DNA of 64,000 nucleotides from Oscheius dolichura (taxonomy: Eukaryota; Nematoda; Chromadorea; Rhabditida; Rhabditidae): contig OW051496.1 in the NCBI GenBank assembly GCA_932521035.1, positions 3,038,001 to 3,102,000 of the forward strand, in the 5' to 3' direction. The notes below the pieces were generated by a model, which worked only from the letters and a program-made list of their open reading frames with translations, did no database searches and had not been told where the DNA came from. The position numbers and the translations under genes are program-made. This document shows positions 11,480 to 23,500 of this stretch, in pieces (the stretch's first letter is position 1; every line of letters begins with the position of its first letter).

Positions 11480-13602
11480 TTACTCTGTGGAATTATAAAA
11501 GATATCAACAGCCAGATGGCGGGGAATAACAATTGAAGGCATAGCACAGCACCCATTGGGAAGCTGGGGACCCTCTCTCCAGCTTTTTCCATTAAATATT
11601 TCAGTTTTCTTTGTGTTATATCCATATCCATATCCTCCAATTACAAAAATCTCATTGTCAAGGGCTGCTGCAAAAAAGTCACATCGAGGTTGTTCCATTG
11701 GCGGCAGTTGTTTCCATGTTCCTTTTCCTTCTAGATTACTCAGTTCCAGTACAGTATTGACTATTGTCTTTCCATCAGAACCTCCCATTAAAATGAGATT
11801 ATTTCCATAAGAAATGAGAGAAGGACCATAAAGAGGTGTGGGCATATCATTCAGCTCCGTCCAGACACCACTCTTCGGGTCGAAACATTCCACACTTTTC
11901 AAAGGAGTTGGATAACCCCATCCACCACAGACAATGAATTTGCCATTATGAACTGCTGCAGCTGCTCTTTGTCGCGAATATTTCATGTCCCTAAAATATT
12001 GATTAGCCCCGATTAAGCCTTGTATCAGATATTGTATCATCTCGTTTGAGAGACGAAGCGGCCGTTGGAAACCGAACAGAAGAGAAAAATTGGGGGAAAG
12101 TATTAAACTCACGGCATTTTAATCCATTTGTTCTCCTTCGGATCATATCGTTCCACACTTTTCAAATCGTCTCCTCCAAACACCCAGATGGATCCATTCC
12201 ATTCCACACTGCTATTTGAAATCCACTGTCGTTTCTCATTCGTATCTGCCAATCGTATCCATTCCAATGTTTTGTTATCCAATTTGTATAATTCTTTCTT
12301 CATCGGCCAACCACCGAATATATAGATCTCTCCATCCAGATATACTGCACCTCCGGTATAAAGTATTTTCGGTAATTTCAATGCCAATTTGATCCATTTG
12401 TCTCGTTTCAAAATGACCATTTCATCAGTCCAATTACCACCTTTTTCTCCTCCAAGGACTAAAATCTAAAAGAATGTTAATTATTCTCTTCCCCAATACC
12501 CCACCGTTCCCTTATCCACTTGTCCTGGGATCAATTGTCTTTTTTCTTCCAAAGGAGCGAGTGTTGGTAGGATTGTAAGACGATCTTCACTTTGTTTTCC
12601 TTCGATCCTTCCAACTAAACATTAGTAACACTGAAAAGTATTAGATCTGGCTGACTTTTGTGAGAAATCTCTGCGATGCCCTCTTGTAAAGCCGTTATAG
12701 CATCGGAAACTGAAATTTCTCTCGAGTTCTAAAAGGTTTCAATGATTTCTCACCCCCTTGTTGGATATTCGCGTCAGAAGGATTAGTTGCCATTAGAGTA
12801 GCTGAAATAGTTTATGGAAAGATTGAGAAATGGGAAAAGTCGATTTGAACAAGCTACGGGGCATAATTGCGAATTAGTTGGTCAAGAATTGATAAAAAAA
12901 TTGGACACCTCAAATTAATCCTAATACATCATCAAACTAACCAGTTAACGTGACTTCCTCTGTGCTTTCTTGTAGCTCACTGACATTTACATCCGTGGCC
13001 TGAGTTATTTATTAATTAAAGAAGATATATTAACTCACTGTGTGCGATCCCATTTGCCCTGAGAGAGCTTCTGCTTGCATTTCAAAAATATCAATAATGT
13101 CTTTTACTGGCAGCCTATCGGATGGGGTTGCTTGCCAACATCTAAACGAGAAGTAATAAATAACCTGGCGGGATATATGTTCTGCTACTTTTGTACTAGA
13201 GCTTCCACCTCTTTATCCATTTTATTCGGTTCTATAGAGGGGCGGACTCCGCGGATAATTTCGTTTGAAAGAGTGACCAGGGTAGGGTTTCTTAATTCGA
13301 AGTACGGTACTCTGAGGGGACTGGGTTTAAAAAAACAGCGATAATCATACTTTCTATGGAATATTTCCCAGATGGTTATTGCCAGCGAATAAACATCCGA
13401 CGCGTGGCTGCATTTCCCGGGATTAAGGGCTTCAGGTGCCATGTAATGAATAGTGCCGGCTCTGCATAGAAGTCGTAAGTATTCGGGGTGGTCAAAGACA
13501 ATATTGAGAAGAAAGGCGACCTACCCTGCCGTTGTGATACCGTCAACATTCTTGGCTATTCCAAAATCAGCTAATTTTAGGTGATCACCGGCCACCAGAA
13601 TA
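11480..13602 (-). CDS. Protein kinase-Kelch fusion gene, 5' truncated
   Basis: Reading the minus strand, exons join in phase from a kinase C-lobe into a Kelch propeller. The kinase part shows LKLADFGIAKNV (DFG loop), HYMAPEAL, SHASDVYSLAITIWEIF and CWQATPSDRLPVKDII, the pattern of tyrosine-kinase-like kinases. A short acidic linker and helix follow (DAITALQEGIAEISHK), then ILVLGG. The Kelch repeats lie in exons 12113-12465 and 11480-11990, with repeated GG and W spacing (IYIFGG, IWVFGG, FIVCGG, LILMGG, IFVIGG). The stop is at 11480. The glycine loop, catalytic lysine and HRD loop are absent: the DFG exon starts at an acceptor at 13603 and the upstream sequence is a foldback element and then a Helitron. 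The gene is therefore probably broken, or starts internally at ATG 12793 as a Kelch-only protein. A close Kelch paralogue lies at 59983-62416. Confidence 0.72.
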
Positions 13603-13620
13603 CTATATTCAAAATGGCTT

Positions 13621-14502
13621 ATCCGTTTGTTAAAAAGAGGGATCTCAATAAAAAGAGTGATTTGGGAGACTCTACAAAAAGAGAACAATATGGCCTGGTT
13701 CAAGGACTGAACAAAAAGAGAACAATACTTTTTCGGAAAAAAAAACAAACCCAAATCACTGCTGATATTTAGCGCTCTGCGGGATGGGGGTGGAGTTCCC
13801 ATTTTCCCATATTTCTGGATTCTTCTTAGCCGCACCCTTCTTTTTTTTCCATTTTCACCTAGCGGGGGGGCTGCCGCCCCCCCGACCCCCCGCCTAGGCC
13901 ACGCCCTTCTTTTTTCCCTATTTTTAAAGGGACAGTCTCGCACAAGTTCGTTCGTACTCAAAAGTGTACGCGAAGAGCAGATTTACTGTTATTTTAGAAA
14001 AATAATTTTCCTTCGTTTTTTCCATAATTTCTGGGGCTTCTGTATATCAAACTGATCAGCATAAACTGACGAATCATATGCAACCAAAAAGAAAGTGCAA
14101 AAACGCAGAAAACTCGCTTTTTGTGAGTAAATTTCCAATTGCCAGATAGGGCGCCAAAGCCAAATTTTATAGTAATTCGTGCCGAACCAAACAAGTGCGA
14201 GACTGTCCCTATGTGTGTACTACTATTCTGCCACGTATTTGGTGCTGTATCAGTTGCTACCTAGAACCGGGTTGGAGAGCTCGCTGGAAACTCTTTCTGG
14301 AAAAAATGGGCAGTACCGCGAAATATCAGCAGTGATTTGGGTTTGTTTTTTTTTCCGAAAAAGTATTGTTCTCTTTTTGTTCAGTCCTTGAACCAGGCCA
14401 TATTGTTCTCTTTTTGTAGAGTCTCCCAAATCACTCTTTTTATTGAGATCCCTCTTTTTAACAAACGGATTGTTCCCTTTTTGTCGACATTCGGAGAATG
14501 TC
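13621..14502. mobile_element. Foldback element A with about 150-bp inverted arms and terminal hairpin
   Basis: The left arm 13621-13772 (TCCGTTTGTTAAAAAGAGG...) is the reverse complement of 14321-14470. Just outside the right arm, after ATTGTTCCCTTTTTGT, lies the hairpin GACATTCGGAGAATGTC (14486-14502). The interior contains a very GC-rich palindrome (13861-13882: G-run, CTGCCG, C-run) and has no gene. It sits immediately upstream of the kinase DFG exon, apparently in a former intron. A homologous element is at 55837-56533. Confidence 0.75.
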
Positions 14503-14562
14503 TCGATTTATAAAATACGATTTATGTACAACAATGATACTAGTGATACAACAACACAGTAC

Positions 14563-17500
14563 TAGTTAATTCGACAGTTTCCTTCTTCTCGCTTTCTTTT
14601 CCTTGACCTCGTCATTCGAATATTCTCAGAATCCATCTCTGCTCCCTGGGGGGCATCTACCGTAGGCAGCCGTTGTACCAACTCAGCTTCTTCTCTTACA
14701 ATCTCTGCAACATATTGGTGTTATTAAAAATCGAATTACATACCAGGAACGGGCTGCACTGGGGGCTCGGAATTCTTCGTCTTCTCTGACGCAGGGAAAG
14801 TGTTAATCCAAGGAAAGTGTTCCAACACCACCAGCCAGGGTTTGCATTTTCCGGACGATATTAGCACTGACAGCGACTATTTTGACAGTGTTGAGATTGG
14901 TGCTCGGATTTTCTTTAAAATATGAGAAGATAGCCTCCAGAGCGGTTCTCATCCCTTTTTCCTCGTCGTAGTTGTAGAGGCCGATTCCTAGGATAGGGAA
15001 GGCGATGCTGCTGTGGCCTTCTTGATCCGCCAGGGCAAGGCTGTTGTAATAGCAGCTTCGGAGGTGTTTTTCCTGTCGTCTTGTCGGCTGTCTTCCAGGC
15101 TGGATGTATGGAGCGGCGGTGTGGAAGATCTTCTTGCATCTCTTGAGGTTGAAGGAGTCGGTGGCAACGACTTGTCCCGGAGCCAGCTCGTTCCCAGGCA
15201 GTTTCCGGCTGATCTTGTCAGTAGCTTCATTGATAAGCTTCAGTCCGCATGCCTTCCGTACGGCTCCATCCACTCCTTTTCCTTGCTTCAGCTGGGGGTT
15301 CGCAGCATTCACGATTATGTCCACATCCATATCCACGATGTTTCCTCGTTCGATCAGCAATTTCTTGGCCACACTGCTTGTCGATCGCTGGAGGTCTTCA
15401 GTCGGAGAGTGGGCCCGAGAACTTGTCAGGTCAACCATTTCCTCCACTATTTGACCGCCTGCTTCAGCTGAAAATCGGATCTTTTTTTTAAAAAGGCACG
15501 AAAAACGCGAAATTGTTCTAGTAAAGTTTTAGAAATACCGTTCTGCATTTCCATTTCTGCCATTTCGGCATCTTCTTCGTTCAATCTTTCCATTACCATG
15601 ACAACAATTCCTTCCATATCTCGAGGAAACTCTTCTTCAGCAATCCTGCTATCGTTACACTTAATCCAATGGTCATCGTTCTCAATGTAGGCCATGTAAT
15701 GCCCCTCAAATGGCGTCTCTCCCATGTGCCAAATAGCAGCAACGGGTTTGAACCATGTTCCTGAAATGTTTTTGATCACATTATTTTAAGTATCAGTCAC
15801 CAAAGAGTTTTTCTCTCCTGTTCGGGTTCCCGATGGTACGATCTCTTCGGTAGCTGATTCCAGTTATACGATCATTGGCAAAAAGGCCCAACTCCATAAG
15901 AAGATATCTACAGGTTGGGGGAATGGTTACTGCCAACTCTTCGTCATGGTCACAGTTTCTAGCAAGGCAATTAGTCTGTTCACAGTGTTGTTTTGTCGGT
16001 TCCGAGCAACGCAAAATAGAGTGGACGAACTCGTTGAAGGTTCGGTAATGATCATTTTCTCCGGAAATGGTCAAAATGCCCTGTATTGCCGGATGTCCAG
16101 TTTGGCGCCGCTGAAATAGAGATTTTTAACACAATTAGTGCCCTACCTGTTTACAGAGATGGCATGTTACAAAGCGGGAACTCGTGTGAGCCACCTGCAA
16201 CTGAAACTCCGGAGATATACGGTCAATTAGTAGTCCAATTAGTTCAGCTGCTGACTGTTGAATATTAACATTTCGGTAGTTCTGGGGCATATCTGAAAAA
16301 GATCAAAGTTCCTTGTTTGAGGCTTCTCACCTTTTAAAAATAGAAGTGGTTTTGCATCTTTAGGATAAGGCGCAGTGACAATTTCCTTCAATGCTTGGAG
16401 ATACGGATCGTTTCCCTCATAATGTTCTATTTCGGGTCTCCACATCCTTATAGAAGCCTGTACAACACTATTGGCGTAGCAAGTATTCCTAAGATTTCTC
16501 ATTCCGAAAGGTACTGGTTTTGCCGATCTGGTTATTCTTCTATTTTCCCAGTTGATTACTTCTTTTGTTGGCACAGCTGAAGAGTGGAGATTTTAAAAAG
16601 AACAAATGAAAAACCTTACCAGGAACTGTCATGGCTGGCTGATTGATCTCGTCAGGGGCTTCATTAGTAGAATGCAGGGCAGTAGAGGAATCGGGAACAT
16701 ACTGAATCATTTTTGAGGCATTTTAGAAGACGATCACTCACAGCCGCCATGGAATCTCCGTTCGTAGTATTATTCTTTTTCTGTAGGATTTTTCTCTTTG
16801 GTGCAGGCTGGCCAGTCTTCTTCTTCTTATTAGGAACACCTTTTTTCCTTCCACGTTTCTTTTCTACGGCGGTGCCATTTGCTATCCCAAATTCTTCCTT
16901 TAAATAACACGAATTCACCAGCAATTCCAAATAATTACCGTAATCAACTGTCCGTTGTTGATGAAAATGTGAGGCCAAACATTCTTGTCGATCTTCTTCG
17001 TAAAACAATTAACTATATCAGGTTGCTTGTTCGCTTCTCCCAGTGCTGGCAGGCGAATTGTCTCTCGAAGCCTATTGTACTCTTCCACACAGGCTACACT
17101 GGCAAAAATGGAAGATGGCTGCATGTTGATGATGTGGACCCCATTCAAGTTTCTTGCTCTGCTCAGGGCAACGTAGCTGAATAAAAATTTTTTACTGAGC
17201 TATAAGTTGGAAACTTACGCTTGTCCTGCTGAGAAGAGATCCGTTAGATCCACAATGACATCGTCGCAACTGATTCCTTGACACTTGTGAATCGTCATGG
17301 CAGAAGCATTAATTATAGGAAATTGAAAACGAGCAGCTCTTGTTCCACGAGTAGGATTGAAAAGGACACGAAGTTTCTCGATTGTTACTTCTTTCTCCAT
17401 TCCCTCGAGCTGGATCGAGAGCTCTGATGGTCCCTCGGGGCTATCACAGCCCACGATTTTGATGAGGGTTCCCATAGCTCCGTTGACTAGTCCTTTGCTG

Positions 17501-20500
17501 GTAAGAATGTTACGGCTGGAATTGTAGAAGTAATGAAGTTAATGATAGGCAAATACGTTAGCATGACTCGGCAACCTTCCCGGAGCAGAAGCGTTCGGGA
17601 TAATCCACCACACCGTTTAGGGTCGTCAGGGAGCTCTGTCGGGCGTTCCTTTCTCAATTGAGGCTTGAAGATGTCCTGACGGCGATATCCCCTCACTTGG
17701 AACGGTCTTCTTAGCTTTCCTCTGAAGGTATTCGATACGTGGGGAAGGTAAAAATAAAAACTAACATCCTGTTCTTAACAAATGTAGTAATGGTGTCCTT
17801 GGCCGTAATTCTGACAAGTCCTCCGTTCTTACAATCTTCCATAATGACTGCTTCATTAAATTGTTTGGCAACGATAGAGCGCGCGAAGGCAGCTAGAGGT
17901 ACCGACTTTTTCAGTTTGGGATCCGTTTGTTGGGCGTTGTGTCGTTCTGTACTCTCTCTGAGAGCGATGAAGTACTCTACAGCTTCCGCTAGATATATCG
18001 GACGAGGAATTGGTTTATCTTTAATTGGCTGATCAAAATCAGTAGATTGGTTTACCTTTCGTCCATTGATCTCCTTCTTTTAAGACACTGATACATCGGT
18101 TCAGCAACTTCTCATAGTCCTCGTCGATTGGAGAGCCTATTCGGATCCTGTTCAGTACATCCGAATAGTCCTTGTCTTCCTTTTGTCGCATATTTTCTGT
18201 CAATTCTCTTAAGAATACGATACTTAAAAAAGAAACTATGTAATACCTGTATTCAAACTTGTCCCATAGTTTGAGTTCTGTAGGGATGCAATGGAAGATC
18301 TGGTGGACCAGTCTCGGATTTATAGCGCAGAAGGGAGGAGATATTCGGACAGGAGGCAGCTGTAAGAGATCTCCAAAAACCACCAAAAAGACTCCTCCGA
18401 ACGCTAAAATACGAATTCTTCCTAATACTCATTTTTCTACGTTACCTTCTCTGTTCTTCTTTATTTCTTGAAGACGTCGATGTAGTTTCGCCAAAAGAAT
18501 GTTGCTGACCATCGAAATTTCATCAATGATCAGCACTTTAACGTTTTTAAACAGTATTCCCAACTGGGAAATTTGTTGAGGCTTCAGTCCTCGGTAGGGG
18601 TCCGTCTAAAAATCTCCTCGATTGTTCTCTACAACAATGGTAATACCTTGGCATGCTCGACTTCCAGTCTGAACAGCGAGTGCAAGGTGCTTCCACCAAC
18701 ATTTACTGCTGCCAATCCAGTAGGAGCCGCGATCAAAACAGCTGGCTTCACCCCTTCCTGTCCTTCAATACGGTACTGATAATGAACATAGTTGGCGAAC
18801 ACGTTGATTAGCCTGGATTTGCCAGTTCCAGCTAGAAAAAGTAATCAATTTCGACTTGTTTTGTGGACGTACCGTAACCGCTAACGTAGAAATCTCGGGG
18901 TGGTCTGGTCACGCCTTCTTCCTCGGCAGCCGCTCTCAGTTCGATCTCTTCAGTAAAATCAGCAAAGATGGAATTCTGCCCAATGTTCAGTTGTTGCATT
19001 TCTTAATAAGTTTATTGATCCTTATAACTTTCAAAAATTACCTTCCATGGTAGTAGCAATATCAACAGTCCTGGGCATTATTTCGATGTCATCTAGCTCG
19101 TCAGCAGCGACTTCTTCAACATTCATTTCGGCCAAGGCAGCCCTTCGTTTCGCGTAAGCAAGGCTCCTTTCCTTAGCGGCATCATACATCTGCTGGGTAC
19201 GCTCTCTAAAAAATAACAGGGCTGGTAGGAATATGAAAAAGACTTACAGTAGCATTTGTAAACTGTCTTTGGTGACATATTCGCAGTTGTCCCAGAAATT
19301 CACCCAAGCCTCGGCGTAAGAGCCCAAGTTTTCAATAAGATCTTTTTTCTCATCCCTCCACGGCTTGAACATGAAGAGGAGGCTAAACAGTGTATGTGTT
19401 TAGGGCAGAAGAATTCAGTTACCGTCTAAAATAGTCTTCTGCCTTTTCCTCATTTTCAAGGCATTCTTCTAGATTGGGAAGGAACATCCTGGCCAAAATG
19501 GGCTTTATTCTGGCGACAAAACCACCCCCTCCTTCCAGCATTAGGAATACGGAGCCTCTGGGGAACATGTAGAACAGAGACTTCATATTGTTCTGATACA
19601 GCCGGACCTGCTAAACGGTCTTCCTTGTCCCAGTACCAAAAATCGCCCTACCACTTCGCACAACTCGTCTTCTTCAGCTCTCTCCCTGTCGTCTTCAATC
19701 GTATTGGCCTGATTTCCACTGCCTTTTAGATCTCGAACGAATCTAAACAGCTTAATTTGTAGTTATTGTGGCATATATTACCGAAGCGCTGTGAATATTA
19801 CGAAGAGAGAGAATATGCCAAGTGCCGGAGGTCTGTTCGGGTAATGGTTGTCGTATAGATTCGGCCATGTCGTCTGCTCACCCGGTTTCAATTTCTGCAG
19901 CTCAGAACTACTGAAAGTCTTCTATTTTAAGACAATAATCGTTAGTTAACTGACCTTTTCAAGACTCGAACCCGTTTGTTTGGCTCATCGGTGAACATAA
20001 ACTCTACTGACGAATCGCAGTCGTGGAGATGTTGGCCTGAGAGACGCTCGCATATCTCCGGGATTCCTAGTTGTCGAAGTCGGAGAGTTTGCTAGAAACA
20101 AGCAAATGAACCATTTGAAATGAAATTCAACTCACAAAAGCAATTCTAAAAGCCTCCGATTTTGGCATCTTCTCCAGGAATTGAATGAAGTCTTCTGTTT
20201 TAGCTTTGCTCTCCTCTTTGCCAACGTACGAGGTAATATATTCTATATTGGCCAGGCTGGTTTCTCCCAGATACTGCAAATCCATATTTCCTTTCCACCC
20301 GAGCATGATGACAGGAGAATAAGCATTCACTCGTTCGGAGCCCGGAGGTCTCTTCAGTAGCACAGTCTTTGACCTTTGCAGGGGATTTTCTGATTCAGAG
20401 GGATCCACAACAGTCGTTTCCGCCTGGACCTCATATGGGAAGAGAAATCGACACCACTGCTTCATAACGCCTCCTATTCTCTTTTTGACGATGCAAGTCG

Positions 20501-23500
20501 CTTCTATGCACTCGTGCATTTGGAACTTGAGAACCAGTCGGTTTAATTCGGCCTCTTTGAGGGCTTCCGGGATTCTGGTGGTGACTATAGAGTCGACGTA
20601 CTGAATAATCTCCTCTCGACTGTTGAGTCCCTTCACTGGCGCGTCCAAAATCCAAAGTAACCCATGACAATGGGGGGCTCCTCTCAGCTGATATTCAATT
20701 CTTCTCCAAAAATGTACACCATTGCCGAGAACTCCGTTCGGTCCGAGCAACATGTGCTTGTAAACTGCCCGAATCCTCTGGGCGAAATGACGGACGAAGA
20801 GCATGGCGTCCATTACTGTCAGCTCGGTGGTAGTCATTGCACTGACGTCCATGTGCTGGTAGACTTTCACATAAGTCGTTCTCAGCTCGTCCCATTCATT
20901 CTCGGCTGGATTCAGAGTAAGAAACCAGATTGGAGGGCCGTGATACCTGAAATAAGACATAGAAAAAGAACAAGTATCAATAAAATTGAAATGGACTCAT
21001 AACTCACTTCATGACAGTTTTCAGCTCCTCCCTTCTTACTCTCCAATAATCGGCATGGCTTCTCAAGGCTCGGAACATGGTATTCAATTCCGTATCCAGC
21101 TCATTAGATTCCATCTTCTTTCGGAATTCAGCGGCATTCATCAGCTTCTTAGCGTTGATGTTTATGGAATCTGTTAATGTTTTGAAATCCTAAAGTACCG
21201 TTATTTATGCGATAGCGGCTACAGTAATTACCTGGAGATCGTTCATAATGATCGCGTACTGGTCGTTAATGAATCTTCTGTCGGCCAAGCGGAAGTTCCG
21301 GTGGATGTATCTGACTATGCTGATTTTGTTGGCACGCTCAGCCCTGAAGTGCCCCCTGCCACGAGGAAACAAGTCCGGAAACATTTTGGCTTCGGAATCT
21401 ATGATTCTCGAGTGGTTTATGGCTTCTCCTATAAATAGTAAAGGAAATCAAGTTAACTTATTGGTGTTAGTACCTTTTAGTCTTCTCATGTTCATCATTA
21501 CCTCCAGCGGATCGCCTTTAGGGGCTTCTGGGTCAATGGTAGTCGCCGTTGTTACAGTAGTCGGCACTTCAGCCAACGTTAAAAAATGATCAACGCTTCC
21601 AGCTACATAACAATACTTTTAGGTCTACTTTAGGATGTTTACCTGGTTGTTCCTCGGCGGGGTGTTCAATACCAGCTTCTCGAAGTTCTTGATCCAATTC
21701 GGCCTCGGTAGATAGAACAACATCTTTGTAGTAAGTGTTGTTTTTTTTCAACCATTCAGCTGCTCGAAAGACCTAAACAATCGTGTAAATTTTACTGTTT
21801 CTATTGTGCTAACTTACCTTGTCTTTATTAATGAAGTGGACTTTAATCTTGCCACTGCTGGCCTGTACAGGTACTCTGATCATAACTCCTTGCATGCTTG
21901 GCAGTCTGTTCACAAGATGCTCTAGAGTGTTCTCGACCGGCATCGGAATGTGCATTACTGTTCCTTTGACACCTCTGTGAGCTCCAAAATGCCCACCCTT
22001 GGCGTTGTGTAATGTAAGCATACACTGAAATGACTTAATTTAATAAATAAATGGGAATATTACCATCATTGACCGTATCCTCCTCAAGACAAGCATTTCT
22101 AACCAGGTCAATTCTGCCAATTGTGGAGGGATAGTGTCCAGTTGAAGTCCATTTCGAATGGATAAGTCGGGAAGAGTCCCCTGAATGAAAATATTTAGAA
22201 AATAAAGAGGATAAGGCACCTTTTTCAGCTGATTCCAACATTCATTACAAATCAGGGCATCTTCTTGGCTGATCTCTTCATTTGGAATCAAAATATCCTC
22301 TTCTCTGACCACTTCACTTGTTATCAGGGCATCCTCTTCACCGTGCTCTTCGTCCGAATCCACGATCTCTTCTTCTCTGACCCTCACGTGCTGAAGCAGA
22401 TTTGTGTCGTCTGCAGGAACTGTTCTAATCTAAACTTTATAAATAACGTATTTTTATGTATACAACGAACCAAGTGCTCTTTGAAGAGACGTCGGCAACA
22501 TTCGCAGACGTTTGTTTCCGTATTGAGCAGCTCCTTGGAAAGATTCTTCAATGGTTTTCCGAATTTCGTCCTGGCAAATTCTTCAGTGTGATGATCTTCA
22601 TCAGTCGCCATTTTTTGGATAGTCTTCGCCTTGACCTTTTTCATCTCAGAGGAAAGGTTGTCCGCCGAACAGAGCTCTTTATATTTGGAGAAATCCACTC
22701 TACCTTTCTCCGCATCTTCGTATTGGAGGAGCCAGCGGAGATGTTTGCGCAACTCGAACAATCTTCTGGTAATGCTTCGAATACCGCCGTAATGAGGGTA
22801 GAGATGTTGAAGAAGTCGAACAATGTTGAGACATTGCTCAGGATGGCATTTCTGTGAGGTCGAGTCGCACTCACAACATGACTGATCCCTCAAATATCGA
22901 TGGACTGCTTCGTTTGTGCGTAGCTGATCTAATCCTCCCAGCATCTCTCTGATTTTGAAGGGCCAGTCTCCTTTTTGGACTTCTACGGAGCAGAGAGTTC
23001 CTGCTTCTCTCATGAAGGTCGTACGAGTCTGGCCTGGAGTCTGGTCTGGAGTCTGCACTTCTTCGGCATTTCCTTGTTCGATTCCCGACTCTTCGCGTCT
23101 TGACTCGGCTAAATATTGTAGATTTTTTAACGATATCGACAAAGCCTACCAGGAACGGAAATCCTTTTGAAAAGCAGCACCTCGCATCCTTCCAGCCCTG
23201 TTTTCATCGCTCCCCTGGGACCAACGGCGCTGTCGTTAGACAAGACGACTCTTCCGGACGGCTCGACAAGCCAAGTGACGTTATGGCCCATGTTGAATGC
23301 CGTTCCAGGGATGTTTTCGGTCATTCCAAGCAATTTCCACTCCTCGCCCAGGAAATGGTTTCCTGCCGGGTTGTAGTCCGTAAATCTTTGGTTCTGATCA
23401 ACTACTCCCCCAGCCACCGCCCTGTTGCAGAGCGCAAACAGGTATTTACATTCTGGGGGAAACTCGTAACTGATGCTCTGCTTCGATCCACGTTGTCCAC

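Larger units (their letters stand above)
6118..11544. repeat. Tandem duplication unit, copy 2 (5,427 bp)
   Basis: This is the second copy of the unit described at 691. It runs into the intact remainder of the Kelch exon at 11545, so copy 2 has the natural right-hand context while copy 1 has the natural left-hand context. That is the layout expected from a simple head-to-tail duplication. Confidence 0.93.

Noticed and set aside
13521-13961. 146-codon minus-strand frame running from the kinase exon into the foldback element
   Set aside because: Only its last part is kinase coding; the rest reads through the inverted arm and G-run palindrome of the element. The kinase exon has a good acceptor at 13603.
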